Notes under the pieces: model-generated | Told to the model about the DNA's origin: nothing | Seen by the model: the letters and a program-made list of their open reading frames with translations, nothing else | Database searches by the model: none | Translations under genes and position numbers: made by a program | Assembly (NCBI GenBank): GCA_035544875.1 | Contig: DASZZP010000015.1 | Span: 1 to 64,000, forward strand | DNA length: 64,000 bases | Reading direction: 5' to 3' | From: JASLEW01 sp035544875 | GTDB taxonomy: Bacteria > Acidobacteriota > Thermoanaerobaculia > Multivoradales > UBA5704 | Shown here: piece by piece, positions 25,023 to 32,632 of the stretch | Layout of the letters: every line of letters begins with the position of its first letter | Position numbering within the stretch: position 1 is the first letter of the stretch

Positions 25023-25700
25023 CTAGTTGGCGGGGCCGGCGTCCTCGTCGAGCGTGACGATACCGCGGCGCAGGGCGTAGCGGACGAAGTCAGCCTGCCG
25101 CCGCAGGCCGAGCTTGCGCATGACGTTGGCGCGGTGCGTCTCGGCGGTTCGCGGGCTGATCCCGAAGCGCTCGGCCATCTCCGCGTTGCTCAGACCCTCG
25201 GCCGCCAGGTGCAGCACTTCGCGCTCGCGGTCGGTCAGGCTCTCGTAGGGGTCGGCTCCGGCCTCTTCGGCCCGCTGGCGGTAGGCCTCGATGGCGCGGT
25301 CCGAGAAGGGCGGGCTCAGGTAGAGGTGGCCGGCGGCGACGACGCGGATGGCGTGCAGCAGATCGGCGGCGGTGGCGTCCTTGCGCACGTAGCCGCGGGC
25401 GCCGCAGCGCAGCGCTTCGAGGACGTGGGCCTCGTTGACGTGCATGGAGAGGACGACGACCCGCGTCGCCGGCGTCCGCTTGACCACCTGGCGGGTCACC
25501 TCCGTGCCGCCGAGGCCCGGCATCATCAGGTCGACGACCAGCACGTCCGGCCTGAGCCGTTCCACCAGCTCCGCGACCAGCAGGCCGTCGGCAGCCTCGC
25601 CCACGACCTGGAGCTCCGGCTCGGTCTCGAGCAGGACCCGCAGCGCCTGCCGCACCACGTTGTGGTCGTCGGCGAGCACGATGGTGATCCGGTCGCTCAT
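25023..25700 (-). CDS. NarL/FixJ-family response regulator (kinase partner)
   Basis: 225 aa. Receiver with D11/D12 (VLADDHNVV), phospho-acceptor D57 (VLVVDLMMPGLGG) and Lys in YVRKDATAA. LuxR HTH: LTDREREVLHLAAEGLSNAEMAERFGISPRTAETHRANVMRKLGL. It starts 28 bp after the stop of the GAF-PAS histidine kinase on the same strand, so the two form a NarXL/DegSU-like pair. Target genes not visible; the two other NarL regulators downstream on the same strand may belong to the same network. Confidence 0.92.
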   Translation of the reverse strand: MSDRITIVLADDHNVVRQALRVLLETEPELQVVGEAADGLLVAELVERLRPDVLVVDLMMPGLGGTEVTRQVVKRTPATRVVVLSMHVNEAHVLEALRCGARGYVRKDATAADLLHAIRVVAAGHLYLSPPFSDRAIEAYRQRAEEAGADPYESLTDREREVLHLAAEGLSNAEMAERFGISPRTAETHRANVMRKLGLRRQADFVRYALRRGIVTLDEDAGPAN

Positions 25701-25728
25701 GCGCGCGGTCAGTCGCCCTCAGCCGCCG

Positions 25729-27321
25729 TCATTCGCCGTCGTCCGGCGCGAGGTTGGCGGCGAGCGGCAGCTCGGCCAGCAGGCGGGTGCCGGCATCCGC
25801 CCGCGACTCGATCTGGAGCGAGCCGCCGAGCAACCGCACCCGCTCGCGCATTCCCACCAGGCCGCTCGCGGCGCTCCGGACCGCGGCTTGGTCGAAGCCG
25901 TGGCCGCCGTCTTCGACGCGCAGCCGCAGCCAGCCGTCGTCGATCCAGAGCTCCACCGCCGCCTCCCTCACCTCGGCGTGGCGGGCGATGTTGGTGAGCG
26001 CTTCCTGGACCATCCGGAAGGCGGTGATCTCGGTCTCGGCAGGCAGCCGGGCGAGCGAGCCGCGGTGGCGAAAGCGCACGTCGATGCCGGTCTGGGCGCG
26101 GTAGTTCTCGATGTGCCAGAGCAGCGTCGGCACCAGGCCGAGATCGTCGAGCATCGGCGGCCGGAGGTTCAGGGCAAGGTCCCGCACCCGCTCGAGGAGC
26201 TGGCCGGCCAGCTGCCGCAGCTGCTCCTTGTCGACGGCCGCCCCCGGGCGCGCGCTGGTCTCGAGCATGAACTTGAGGCCGGTCAAGAGCTGGCCGACTT
26301 CGTCGTGGAGCTCCCGCGCCATGGTGCGGCGCTCCTCCTCCTGCAGGCGCACGTGGCGCCGCGACAGATCCTCCAGCCTGGCGTGCGATGCGGTCACCTC
26401 GTGCAGCAGCCGCTTGCGCTCGGTGACGTCGAGCCCGAAGCCGATGCGAGTGCCATCCGAGAGGGTGATGCGCGCCCAGGAGGTCTCGATCACCCGCCCA
26501 TCGCGGGTCCGCGACCGCCAGTCGGCCCACCGGCTCTCCGCCCGCTGCGTGAACTCGCGCACCTGGCGCCGCACCTCGGGATCGGGGTAGATCTCGGCCA
26601 GGACGTCGATCCGCCGCGCCTCCTCGAGCGTCCAGCCGAGGGTCCGCTCCCACTCCCGGTTGACGAGCTGGAACGCCCCCGACCGGTCGTTGAGCGAGAT
26701 CATCACGGGGATGTGGTCGAAGATCGCCTGCAAGAGCTCCTTCTTGCGCCGCTCGGCCCGCTCCAGCTCGTCGCGCTCGAAAGCCAGCGCCAGCAGGTTC
26801 CCCACCGACTGCAGGAAGCTGACGTCATGGCCGCAGAAGTCCCGGAGCCGCCGGGTATAGGCGGTCAGGACCCCCAGCGGACCACGGCGCGCGCGGACCA
26901 CGACGCCCATCCCGCTCGCCACCCCGTGCTCGCCGAGCAGCGGCGCCACGTGGAAGCGCGTCTCGCTGCGGAAGTCCTCGACCACGACCGGCTCGCCGGC
27001 CAGCAGCACGAAGGCCGACATCGAGTCGCGGCCGGTCCCGACCGGCAGCCGCCGCGGCAGGCCGTCGCCCCAGCCCGCCGCCGAGCGCAGGATCAGCGTC
27101 TCGCCGCCGGGCGCGAGCTCGAGCGCCGCGCAGTAGTCGACGGCGAGGGTCTCGGTGACGCGGGAGACGGCCTCGTCGAGGAGCCGCCCGAAGTCGCCGG
27201 AGGCGATGGCCCGCTGGCCGAGGGCGGCCAGCACCTCCTGCTGCCGGGCGTGGGCGCGAAGGCTCTCGTCGTCGGCGCGACGGGCGGCGGCGCCTCGGCG
27301 CCTGGTCAGATGCTCGCTCAG
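25729..27321 (-). CDS. GAF-PAS sensor histidine kinase (NarX/DegS type)
   Basis: About 530 aa, soluble. Residues about 25-190: GAF domain (GDFGRLLDEAVSRVTETLAVDYCAALEL ... GVLTAYTRRLRDF). Residues about 205-330: PAS with PAC-like end (VMISLNDRSGAFQLVNREWE; WRSRTRDGRVIETSW). Then HisKA_3 (RTMARELHDEVGQLLTGLKF, phospho-acceptor His) and HATPase_c (FRMVQEALTNIARHAEV, VEDGGHGF, SGLVGMRERVRLLGGSL). No ATG lies near the domain start; a CTG at 27321 with AGAGAGG in front is my best guess, and the frame is open to 27594. Signal sensed is unknown. Confidence 0.85.
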   Translation of the reverse strand: MSEHLTRRRGAAARRADDESLRAHARQQEVLAALGQRAIASGDFGRLLDEAVSRVTETLAVDYCAALELAPGGETLILRSAAGWGDGLPRRLPVGTGRDSMSAFVLLAGEPVVVEDFRSETRFHVAPLLGEHGVASGMGVVVRARRGPLGVLTAYTRRLRDFCGHDVSFLQSVGNLLALAFERDELERAERRKKELLQAIFDHIPVMISLNDRSGAFQLVNREWERTLGWTLEEARRIDVLAEIYPDPEVRRQVREFTQRAESRWADWRSRTRDGRVIETSWARITLSDGTRIGFGLDVTERKRLLHEVTASHARLEDLSRRHVRLQEEERRTMARELHDEVGQLLTGLKFMLETSARPGAAVDKEQLRQLAGQLLERVRDLALNLRPPMLDDLGLVPTLLWHIENYRAQTGIDVRFRHRGSLARLPAETEITAFRMVQEALTNIARHAEVREAAVELWIDDGWLRLRVEDGGHGFDQAAVRSAASGLVGMRERVRLLGGSLQIESRADAGTRLLAELPLAANLAPDDGE

Positions 27322-27646
27322 GGTTCGTCCTCTCTTCGGTCCGCCGCCCGCCGCTTGCCGCTCGCTGCTCGCTGCTCGCAGTGGGGGGCTCGCCGGACCA
27401 GGCAACAGTGTGTAGCAGGCGGCAAAGAGCGTCAATAGCGGGGCGGCGGGGTATGGCCCATGGAACCCACGGCCGCGCAACCTCCGGGCGCGGCCTGCGT
27501 ATCCTGTCGCCGGAAGCGCTGGAACCGGACGGAGGAACGAACCCCATGCGCCTGCAGGCGGCGCGGGGTCCGCCGGGGGCGCCGGGGACGCCAATCACGC
27601 TCGGGCCGCCGTCAGGGTCCGTGCTATTCTTCGTTTAGCCTTCTCT

Positions 27647-29332
27647 ATGGTGCCAGGCACGAGCGATGGCGGGCCCGCTCCCGCCGGTTCCGATCGCGCG
27701 CGGCGGGTCGCTTCCCAACCCGATCCGAGCTCGCCGCTCCCTGACGGTGGCGCGGTTGTGGGCGCGGGCGGGAGGAGCTGGCGCGGTCCGCTGCAGGCGC
27801 TGGCGACCGCCTTCGCTTTTCGGATCGCCTCGGACATCGCGCTGCGCTTCGCCGGCTCGTCCGGCGCCTCGTTCCTCTTTCCGCCGGCGGCGGTGATCCT
27901 GGCCGCCAGCGCCGGGTTGGGCGGCTGGGGGGTGCTGGGGGTGGCGCTCGGTTCGCTCGCCTCGCGCTGGGGAGCGGCCTACACCTGGCCCCACGTGGCG
28001 CTCTTCACCCTGGTGCACACGTTGACCGCGGCAGTGCCGGCGGTCGCGCTGCGCCGCCCCGGCGGCGGGGCGGGACGGCGGCTGCGGCGGGCCGTGGTGG
28101 TCGGGGGACCGCTCGCCAACCTGGTCTCGGCGGCCGCCGGCACCGCCATCCTCGCCGGCCTCGGCGACCTGCCGCGCGCCGCCGCGCCGCTGGCGCACAA
28201 CTTCGGCCTCTGGTGGGCTGCGGACACGATCGCGGCGCTGGTGCTCGGGCTGCCGCTGCTGCTCTTCCTGCGCCCCGAAGTCATCGTCATCGAGGCCGAC
28301 CGCGCGGCGTTCATGGCTTGGCTCCGCAGCCCGAGCCGGGTCGGCACCGCGGCCGGATTGATCGGGGTCGGGCTGGCGGCCATCCTCTGGGTAGAGGCGC
28401 TCGGCTGGGGCTTCCCGCACTGGCTGGTCTTTGGCATCCTGGCGCCGATCGCCTTTGCGGCGCAGCGCGGCGGGCTCGGGCCGGCGCTGGTCGTCAACGC
28501 CATCGCTTCGATCGGCTACATCGCAACCCTCCTCTCGGCCACGGTCAGCGAAGGCAGCCAGCTCGAGGAGGTGCTGGCGCCGGGCTACACCACGCTCGGC
28601 GTCTGCACCAGCTTCGCGCTGATCGGCGGCTGGCTGGGCAGCCGCAACCGCAGGCTGGCCGGCCGCATCCGCAGCCAGCAGCTCGAGCTCGAGCGCGATT
28701 TCGACACCACGGTGGCGTCGCTCGCCGCCGCCGTCGAGGCCAAGGACCCGACGACCGAGGGGCACGTGCAGCGGGTCGCGCAGCTGGCGGCGCGGGTAGG
28801 CGAGAAGCTCGGCCTGAGCGACGCCGAGCTCGGGCTGCTGCGCTTCGGCGCGCTGCTCCACGATGTGGGCAAGATCGGCATCCCCGAGGCGGTCCTCAGC
28901 AAGCCGGGCCCGCTCACCGTCGAGGAGAGGACGGCGATGGAGCGGCACGTCGAGATCGGCTTGCGCATCATCGGCAACATCGAGCGGCTGCGCGACGTCG
29001 CACCGATCATCCGCTTCCACCAGGAGCGCTGGGACGGGGTGCGGCACGGGGTGGCCTTCCCCGGCTATTTCGGGCTGGCGGGTGAAGATATTCCGCTCGC
29101 GGCCCGCGTCTTGACCGGAGTCGACGCCTTCGACGCCATGACCCACGACCGGCCCTACAGGTGCGGGAGGCCGGCGGCGCTGGCGCTGGCCGAGCTCGAG
29201 CGCGAGGCCGGGCGCCAGTTCGATCCCAGGGTCGTCCGCGCCCTGGCCGAGGTGGCGCGCGAGGAGGGCTGGGTCGGGGCTGCCGGGTCCGCTCCCGCGA
29301 TCTCGGGCGCGAAGCCCACGACATCCGGCTGA
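27647..29332 (+). CDS. MASE1-like membrane sensor with HD-GYP-type phosphodiesterase domain
   Basis: 561 aa. Residues about 45-345 form a MASE1-like membrane sensory domain with seven to eight segments (LFPPAAVILAASAGLGGWG; HNFGLWWAADTIAALVLGLPLLLFL). Residues about 355-535 are an HD domain phosphohydrolase: LLHDVGKIGIPE (catalytic HD), HVEIG, FHQERWDG and DAFDAMTHDRPYR. The GYP triad is disrupted: after WDG there is an insertion and the sequence reads FPGYFGL. If active it would hydrolyse a cyclic dinucleotide such as c-di-GMP. Weak ribosome site; the start is the first ATG. Its C-terminus abuts a truncated YceI remnant. Confidence 0.8.
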   Translation: MVPGTSDGGPAPAGSDRARRVASQPDPSSPLPDGGAVVGAGGRSWRGPLQALATAFAFRIASDIALRFAGSSGASFLFPPAAVILAASAGLGGWGVLGVALGSLASRWGAAYTWPHVALFTLVHTLTAAVPAVALRRPGGGAGRRLRRAVVVGGPLANLVSAAAGTAILAGLGDLPRAAAPLAHNFGLWWAADTIAALVLGLPLLLFLRPEVIVIEADRAAFMAWLRSPSRVGTAAGLIGVGLAAILWVEALGWGFPHWLVFGILAPIAFAAQRGGLGPALVVNAIASIGYIATLLSATVSEGSQLEEVLAPGYTTLGVCTSFALIGGWLGSRNRRLAGRIRSQQLELERDFDTTVASLAAAVEAKDPTTEGHVQRVAQLAARVGEKLGLSDAELGLLRFGALLHDVGKIGIPEAVLSKPGPLTVEERTAMERHVEIGLRIIGNIERLRDVAPIIRFHQERWDGVRHGVAFPGYFGLAGEDIPLAARVLTGVDAFDAMTHDRPYRCGRPAALALAELEREAGRQFDPRVVRALAEVAREEGWVGAAGSAPAISGAKPTTSG

Positions 29333-29687
29333 GCGGAGCGCGCGGCTGCGCAGCGCCGACTTCTTCGACGCCGAGGCGCACCCTGAGCTGGTCTTCAAGA
29401 GCACCGCGATCCGGGTGCGCGGCGAGGGCCGCTTTGAGGTGACCGGCGACCTGACGCTGCGCGGCGTGACCAGATCGATCAACCTGCCGGTCGCGTTCCT
29501 CGGGATGGCCGGCGACCCCTGGGGCAACACCCGGGCCGGCTTCGAGCTCGAGACGACCCTCAACCGCAAGGACTTCGGCATGCAGTGGAACGTCGCGCTC
29601 GACCAGGGCGGACTGCTGCTCGGCGACGAGGTCAAGGTCGCGATCAACCTGGAGACGATCAGGGCGAAGGCCGAAGCCGCCGCCTGA
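29331..29687 (+). pseudogene. 5'-truncated YceI-family remnant
   Basis: The frame reads RLRSADFFDAEAHPELVFKS, then GDLTLRGVTRSINLPVAFLG and ends KVAINLETIRAKAEA. This is the C-terminal about two thirds of a YceI lipocalin-like isoprenoid-binding protein (about 190 aa normally). The N-terminal signal and first strands (W.iD..HS) are not found in any frame upstream; the remnant begins where the HD-GYP gene ends. A GTG at 29415 could start an 90-aa product, but this would lack half the barrel. Deletion or rearrangement at the junction is the likely cause. Confidence 0.65.
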
Positions 29688-29776
29688 CCAACTTCGCTGG
29701 ACAGGTTGGCATTTCCGGGCTCCATCTTCCGTCTATCAGGTGAGAGGGGCGGCGACAGGCTCCCGGAGGTTTCGTC

Positions 29777-31348
29777 ATGAAGTCCAGTTTCTTTGCGGCG
29801 GTCGACAGCGCCCTGGCCCAGGCGCTGCCTCATGGATGGGCTCGCGTACCGCAGGCCAGATTGCCGGGCCGGGGCAGGACCCGGGTGCGGCACTGCTTCC
29901 GGATGCGAACGGGCGAGGGAGCCTCCTCCTACCTCGCCATCGTCGCCGTCGGCCGGATCGATCTCGAGGACCCGGCGGACAACGGCGGGCGGAGCGCGCC
30001 GCACCAGAGCGTCGAGGGAGCCGCGGACGGCGCCGGGCTGCCGGCGGCGGGAGCGGCGATCGCGGACGGCCAGGAAAAGGCGGCTGCGGGGGACGGGAGG
30101 AGCTGGACGCCGTCGGGCACCCGGCCCGCGAGCGCCGCCCGGGTGGGGCGCGAGCTGGCGGCGCTCGTCGAGCACATCCTCGCCCAGGGCGCGCGGCTGC
30201 TGCTACTCCATGAGCAAGAGTCGCATCTGCGGCTCGACGAGCTCGGCGGGTTCATCCAGAGGCTCGTCGAGCGGCCCGAACCGCGCCTGCTCGTGCTGCC
30301 CTGTGCCCGCGGTGCGGCCGGCAGCTGGACCGTCGCGCCAACCGCGGCGGGACAAGAGGAGCTGGCGGCCACGATCCGGGATCTCTGGTCGGGAGAGCTG
30401 AGCTACTCCGGTCCGCGGGCCGGCGAGCAGAGAGTCGGCGTCGAGATCATGCGTGACTCCTGCTGCCGCTGCGGCACCCAGGTCGAGACCGTGACCGGGA
30501 TCGTCTTTCCCGACTCGCTCGACTCGCCCGAACTGCCGCCGCCCGCGCTCTCCCGCGAGACATCGGCCCCGGCGGCCGTTGCGGCGGGCTCGGCGGACCT
30601 CGGCGCCCCGGGGCACACGATCGCGCCAGCCGAGCCTGTTCCACCGGCACCGCCGGCTCCGTCATCCGAACCCGGCGCCGCGCCGGATCTCGACCGGCCG
30701 CGCGGCAAATGGCCGTATTTCCACCGGCTGCTGCCGCTCGCCCAGCTCCCGGACCCGCTGGCGCGGGCGCTCGCCGCGGCGGTCGACCGCTGGCGGAACG
30801 ACGGCGACAGCTCCTTGACCGTGATCCGCCTCTGCTCCCCGAACCGGCACCGCCCGCGGCCCGGCCGCTCGTCGTGGACCGCGATCTGCCCCGCGTGCGG
30901 GGCGCTGCGCGGCGCCTGCGCCCTGAACGACGAACGCCGCCAGCTGCTGCACGATCGGAATGCGCCGATGAACGGCGATCTCCGCTACCGCTCGCTGGCG
31001 CTCGACATCACGGTCGAGACCCTGAGAAGGCTGGTCGCTGATTTCGAGATCCACCCCAGCACCCGCGCAGTCGGCTGGTTTCGCACGCCACCCGCCGGGA
31101 TCGAGAGCCCGCCGCGCGAGGCTTCGCCAATTGCTCTCCGCACACCGCTGGAGGAGGAGCGCCACGACGGGGAGGGCGGCAGCGCTCCCGCGAGCTCGGC
31201 GCCTGCTCGGTTCGGCCGGCCAGACGGGAACGCCGCCGCAGGGCGCCCGCCGGCGCCCGGCCGCTTCTCCCGCCTCTGGATCAAGCTGCGCAGAAAAACC
31301 CACGGCGCTCCCGGGCCCGCGCACGACAGCGGCGCCGGCACGAGCTGA
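29777..31348 (+). CDS. unknown protein with two Cys clusters
   Basis: 523 aa, no recognised family. Preceded by GGAGG. Two CxxC groups could bind zinc: C229/C232 in DSCCRCGTQVETVTG and C371/C374 with C381 in CPACGALRGAC. The N-terminal part has a basic stretch and the pattern LLLLHEQESHLRLDELGGFI. Long Pro/Ala/Gly linkers lie near residues 90-130 and 250-310, and a basic tail near 490-510 (RLWIKLRRKTHG). No signal peptide or membrane segment. The cluster RDSCCRCG is reminiscent of competence CoiA-like N-terminal zinc motifs, but the similarity is slight. Genuine gene by codon pattern and ribosome site; function unknown. Confidence 0.65.
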   Translation: MKSSFFAAVDSALAQALPHGWARVPQARLPGRGRTRVRHCFRMRTGEGASSYLAIVAVGRIDLEDPADNGGRSAPHQSVEGAADGAGLPAAGAAIADGQEKAAAGDGRSWTPSGTRPASAARVGRELAALVEHILAQGARLLLLHEQESHLRLDELGGFIQRLVERPEPRLLVLPCARGAAGSWTVAPTAAGQEELAATIRDLWSGELSYSGPRAGEQRVGVEIMRDSCCRCGTQVETVTGIVFPDSLDSPELPPPALSRETSAPAAVAAGSADLGAPGHTIAPAEPVPPAPPAPSSEPGAAPDLDRPRGKWPYFHRLLPLAQLPDPLARALAAAVDRWRNDGDSSLTVIRLCSPNRHRPRPGRSSWTAICPACGALRGACALNDERRQLLHDRNAPMNGDLRYRSLALDITVETLRRLVADFEIHPSTRAVGWFRTPPAGIESPPREASPIALRTPLEEERHDGEGGSAPASSAPARFGRPDGNAAAGRPPAPGRFSRLWIKLRRKTHGAPGPAHDSGAGTS

Positions 31349-31382
31349 CGTGGAATCTCTTACCGGGGGAGACGAGATCGAT

Positions 31383-31847
31383 TCAGGGCTTCTCGGCGAT
31401 GTCCTTCTTCAGGCTCGAGACTGCGGCCAGCAGCTCGCCCTTCTCCTTCTCCCCCACCTTGAACTTGTCGAGGGAGGCGACGAAGTGCTTTACGCTGGCG
31501 TTCCATTCGGCCTCGGTGATCCCCAGGCCGGCATGGGATGTCTTCATGTCGCGGCCAATGTAGACGCAGGGGCCGCCCGCGAAGTTGCAGATCTGCTCCA
31601 CGACATGCTGGCGCAGCTTCCCCAGCGAGTCCTTGCTCAGGCCGCTGAAGAAGCGAACGAACTGCGGGTCGCCGGCGAGGCGGCCGATGAAGTCATCGGT
31701 CACCGCGGCGATCGCATCGTAGCCGCCCAGGCGCTTGTAGAGCGACACCGAGGCGCCCTGCGCATGCAAGACGCCGGCGCACCAGAAGGAGACCAGCAGG
31801 GTCGTCAGCATCGCGCCGGCCAGCGAACGTCTGCAATGGTTCCTCAT
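31383..31847 (-). CDS. exported truncated hemoglobin (group I-like)
   Basis: 154 aa. Residues 1-30 are a clear signal peptide (RRSLAGAMLTTLLVSFWCAGVLHAQG). Residues 35-150 are a 2/2 globin: SLYKRLGGYDAIAAVTDDFIGRLAGD, PQFVRFF, HVVEQICNFAGGPCVYIGRDM and KTSHAGLGI with proximal His105. ATG 31847 has GGAGG at the right distance; the ATG two codons upstream is too close to it. It would bind heme and O2, NO or peroxide in the periplasm. Most truncated hemoglobins are cytosolic, so the export signal is notable. Confidence 0.88.
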   Translation of the reverse strand: MRNHCRRSLAGAMLTTLLVSFWCAGVLHAQGASVSLYKRLGGYDAIAAVTDDFIGRLAGDPQFVRFFSGLSKDSLGKLRQHVVEQICNFAGGPCVYIGRDMKTSHAGLGITEAEWNASVKHFVASLDKFKVGEKEKGELLAAVSSLKKDIAEKP

Positions 31848-31946
31848 ATGCATTTCCTCCTCTCCAGGTGATCGGGTTCGCAACTTAGTACGGAGAAGTC
31901 GGCTGGCCGGATGACTGCCCTCCTGGAGTCGGGAGCGGGGACTAGA

Positions 31947-32411
31947 ATGATGTTCGTGGTCACGGCCGGATATAGCGGCAAGCCGCTGGCGCAGAAGCTC
32001 GGGCTGCGCGCCGGCCAGCGGATCGCCTGGCTGGGCGCGCCGGCCGGCTTCGCCGAGCTGCTGGGCCCGTTGCCGCACGGGATCGACCTGGTGGCGCCGG
32101 GCGAGCGCGAGCTCGATCTCGTAGTCTTGTTCGCGACCAGCGCCGCCCGCCTGGTGGCCGAGCTCGCGCCGGCGGCGGCCCGGCTCACCCCGGCCGGGAT
32201 GCTGTGGGTGGCGTGGCCCAAGAAGAGCTCCCGCGCGGCAACCGATCTCACCGAGGACCGGGTGCGCAGCGTCGGACTCGGCGCCGGCCTGGTCGACGTG
32301 AAGGTCTGCGCGATCGACGACACCTGGTCGGGCCTCAAGCTCGTCCGCCGCCTGCGGGATCGCCCGCAGCCGGCCCGCCGCCGCCAAGCCTCACCCCGCC
32401 ATCAATCCTGA
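31947..32411 (+). CDS. DUF3052-like protein
   Basis: 154 aa, soluble. YSGKPLAQKLGLRAGQRIAWLGAP near the N-terminus and LDLVVLFATSAARLVAELAPAAARLTPAGMLWVAWPKKSS in the middle, followed by DVKVCAIDDTWSGLKLVRR, are the hallmark of the DUF3052 family (small cytosolic proteins of unknown activity, often annotated YdeI/regulatory-like). The C-terminus is basic. Starts at the first of two adjacent ATGs; divergent from the hemoglobin gene by about 100 bp. Confidence 0.8.
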   Translation: MMFVVTAGYSGKPLAQKLGLRAGQRIAWLGAPAGFAELLGPLPHGIDLVAPGERELDLVVLFATSAARLVAELAPAAARLTPAGMLWVAWPKKSSRAATDLTEDRVRSVGLGAGLVDVKVCAIDDTWSGLKLVRRLRDRPQPARRRQASPRHQS

Positions 32412-32632
32412 CCGCCGCCCGAACTGCTCAGAAAGCCATCCGATCCCTCCTCGAGAATCCCCGCGGGATGGGGGGGAGGCGTGGCCGTGTTGCGCCAGGG
32501 TTGGTGCAGGTGGGGGAGCCCTTCGAGGCGGCGCGGCCCGAAAAGCAAAACCCGACCTGCTGGGGCAACGACGGAGGGGCCCCGAGCCGCCCCTTGGACA
32601 GTCCCGCGGCCGGCCGCGTAGACCAGAACGTC

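Noticed and set aside
27355..27382. Short GCTCGCT tandem repeats as a CRISPR or VNTR
   Set aside because: Only a few 7-8 nt units, no spacer structure.
32204..32632. N-terminal extension of the radical SAM frame
   Set aside because: The upstream part overlaps the DUF3052 gene in another frame and has no protein-like pattern; ATG 32633 starts the conserved protein.
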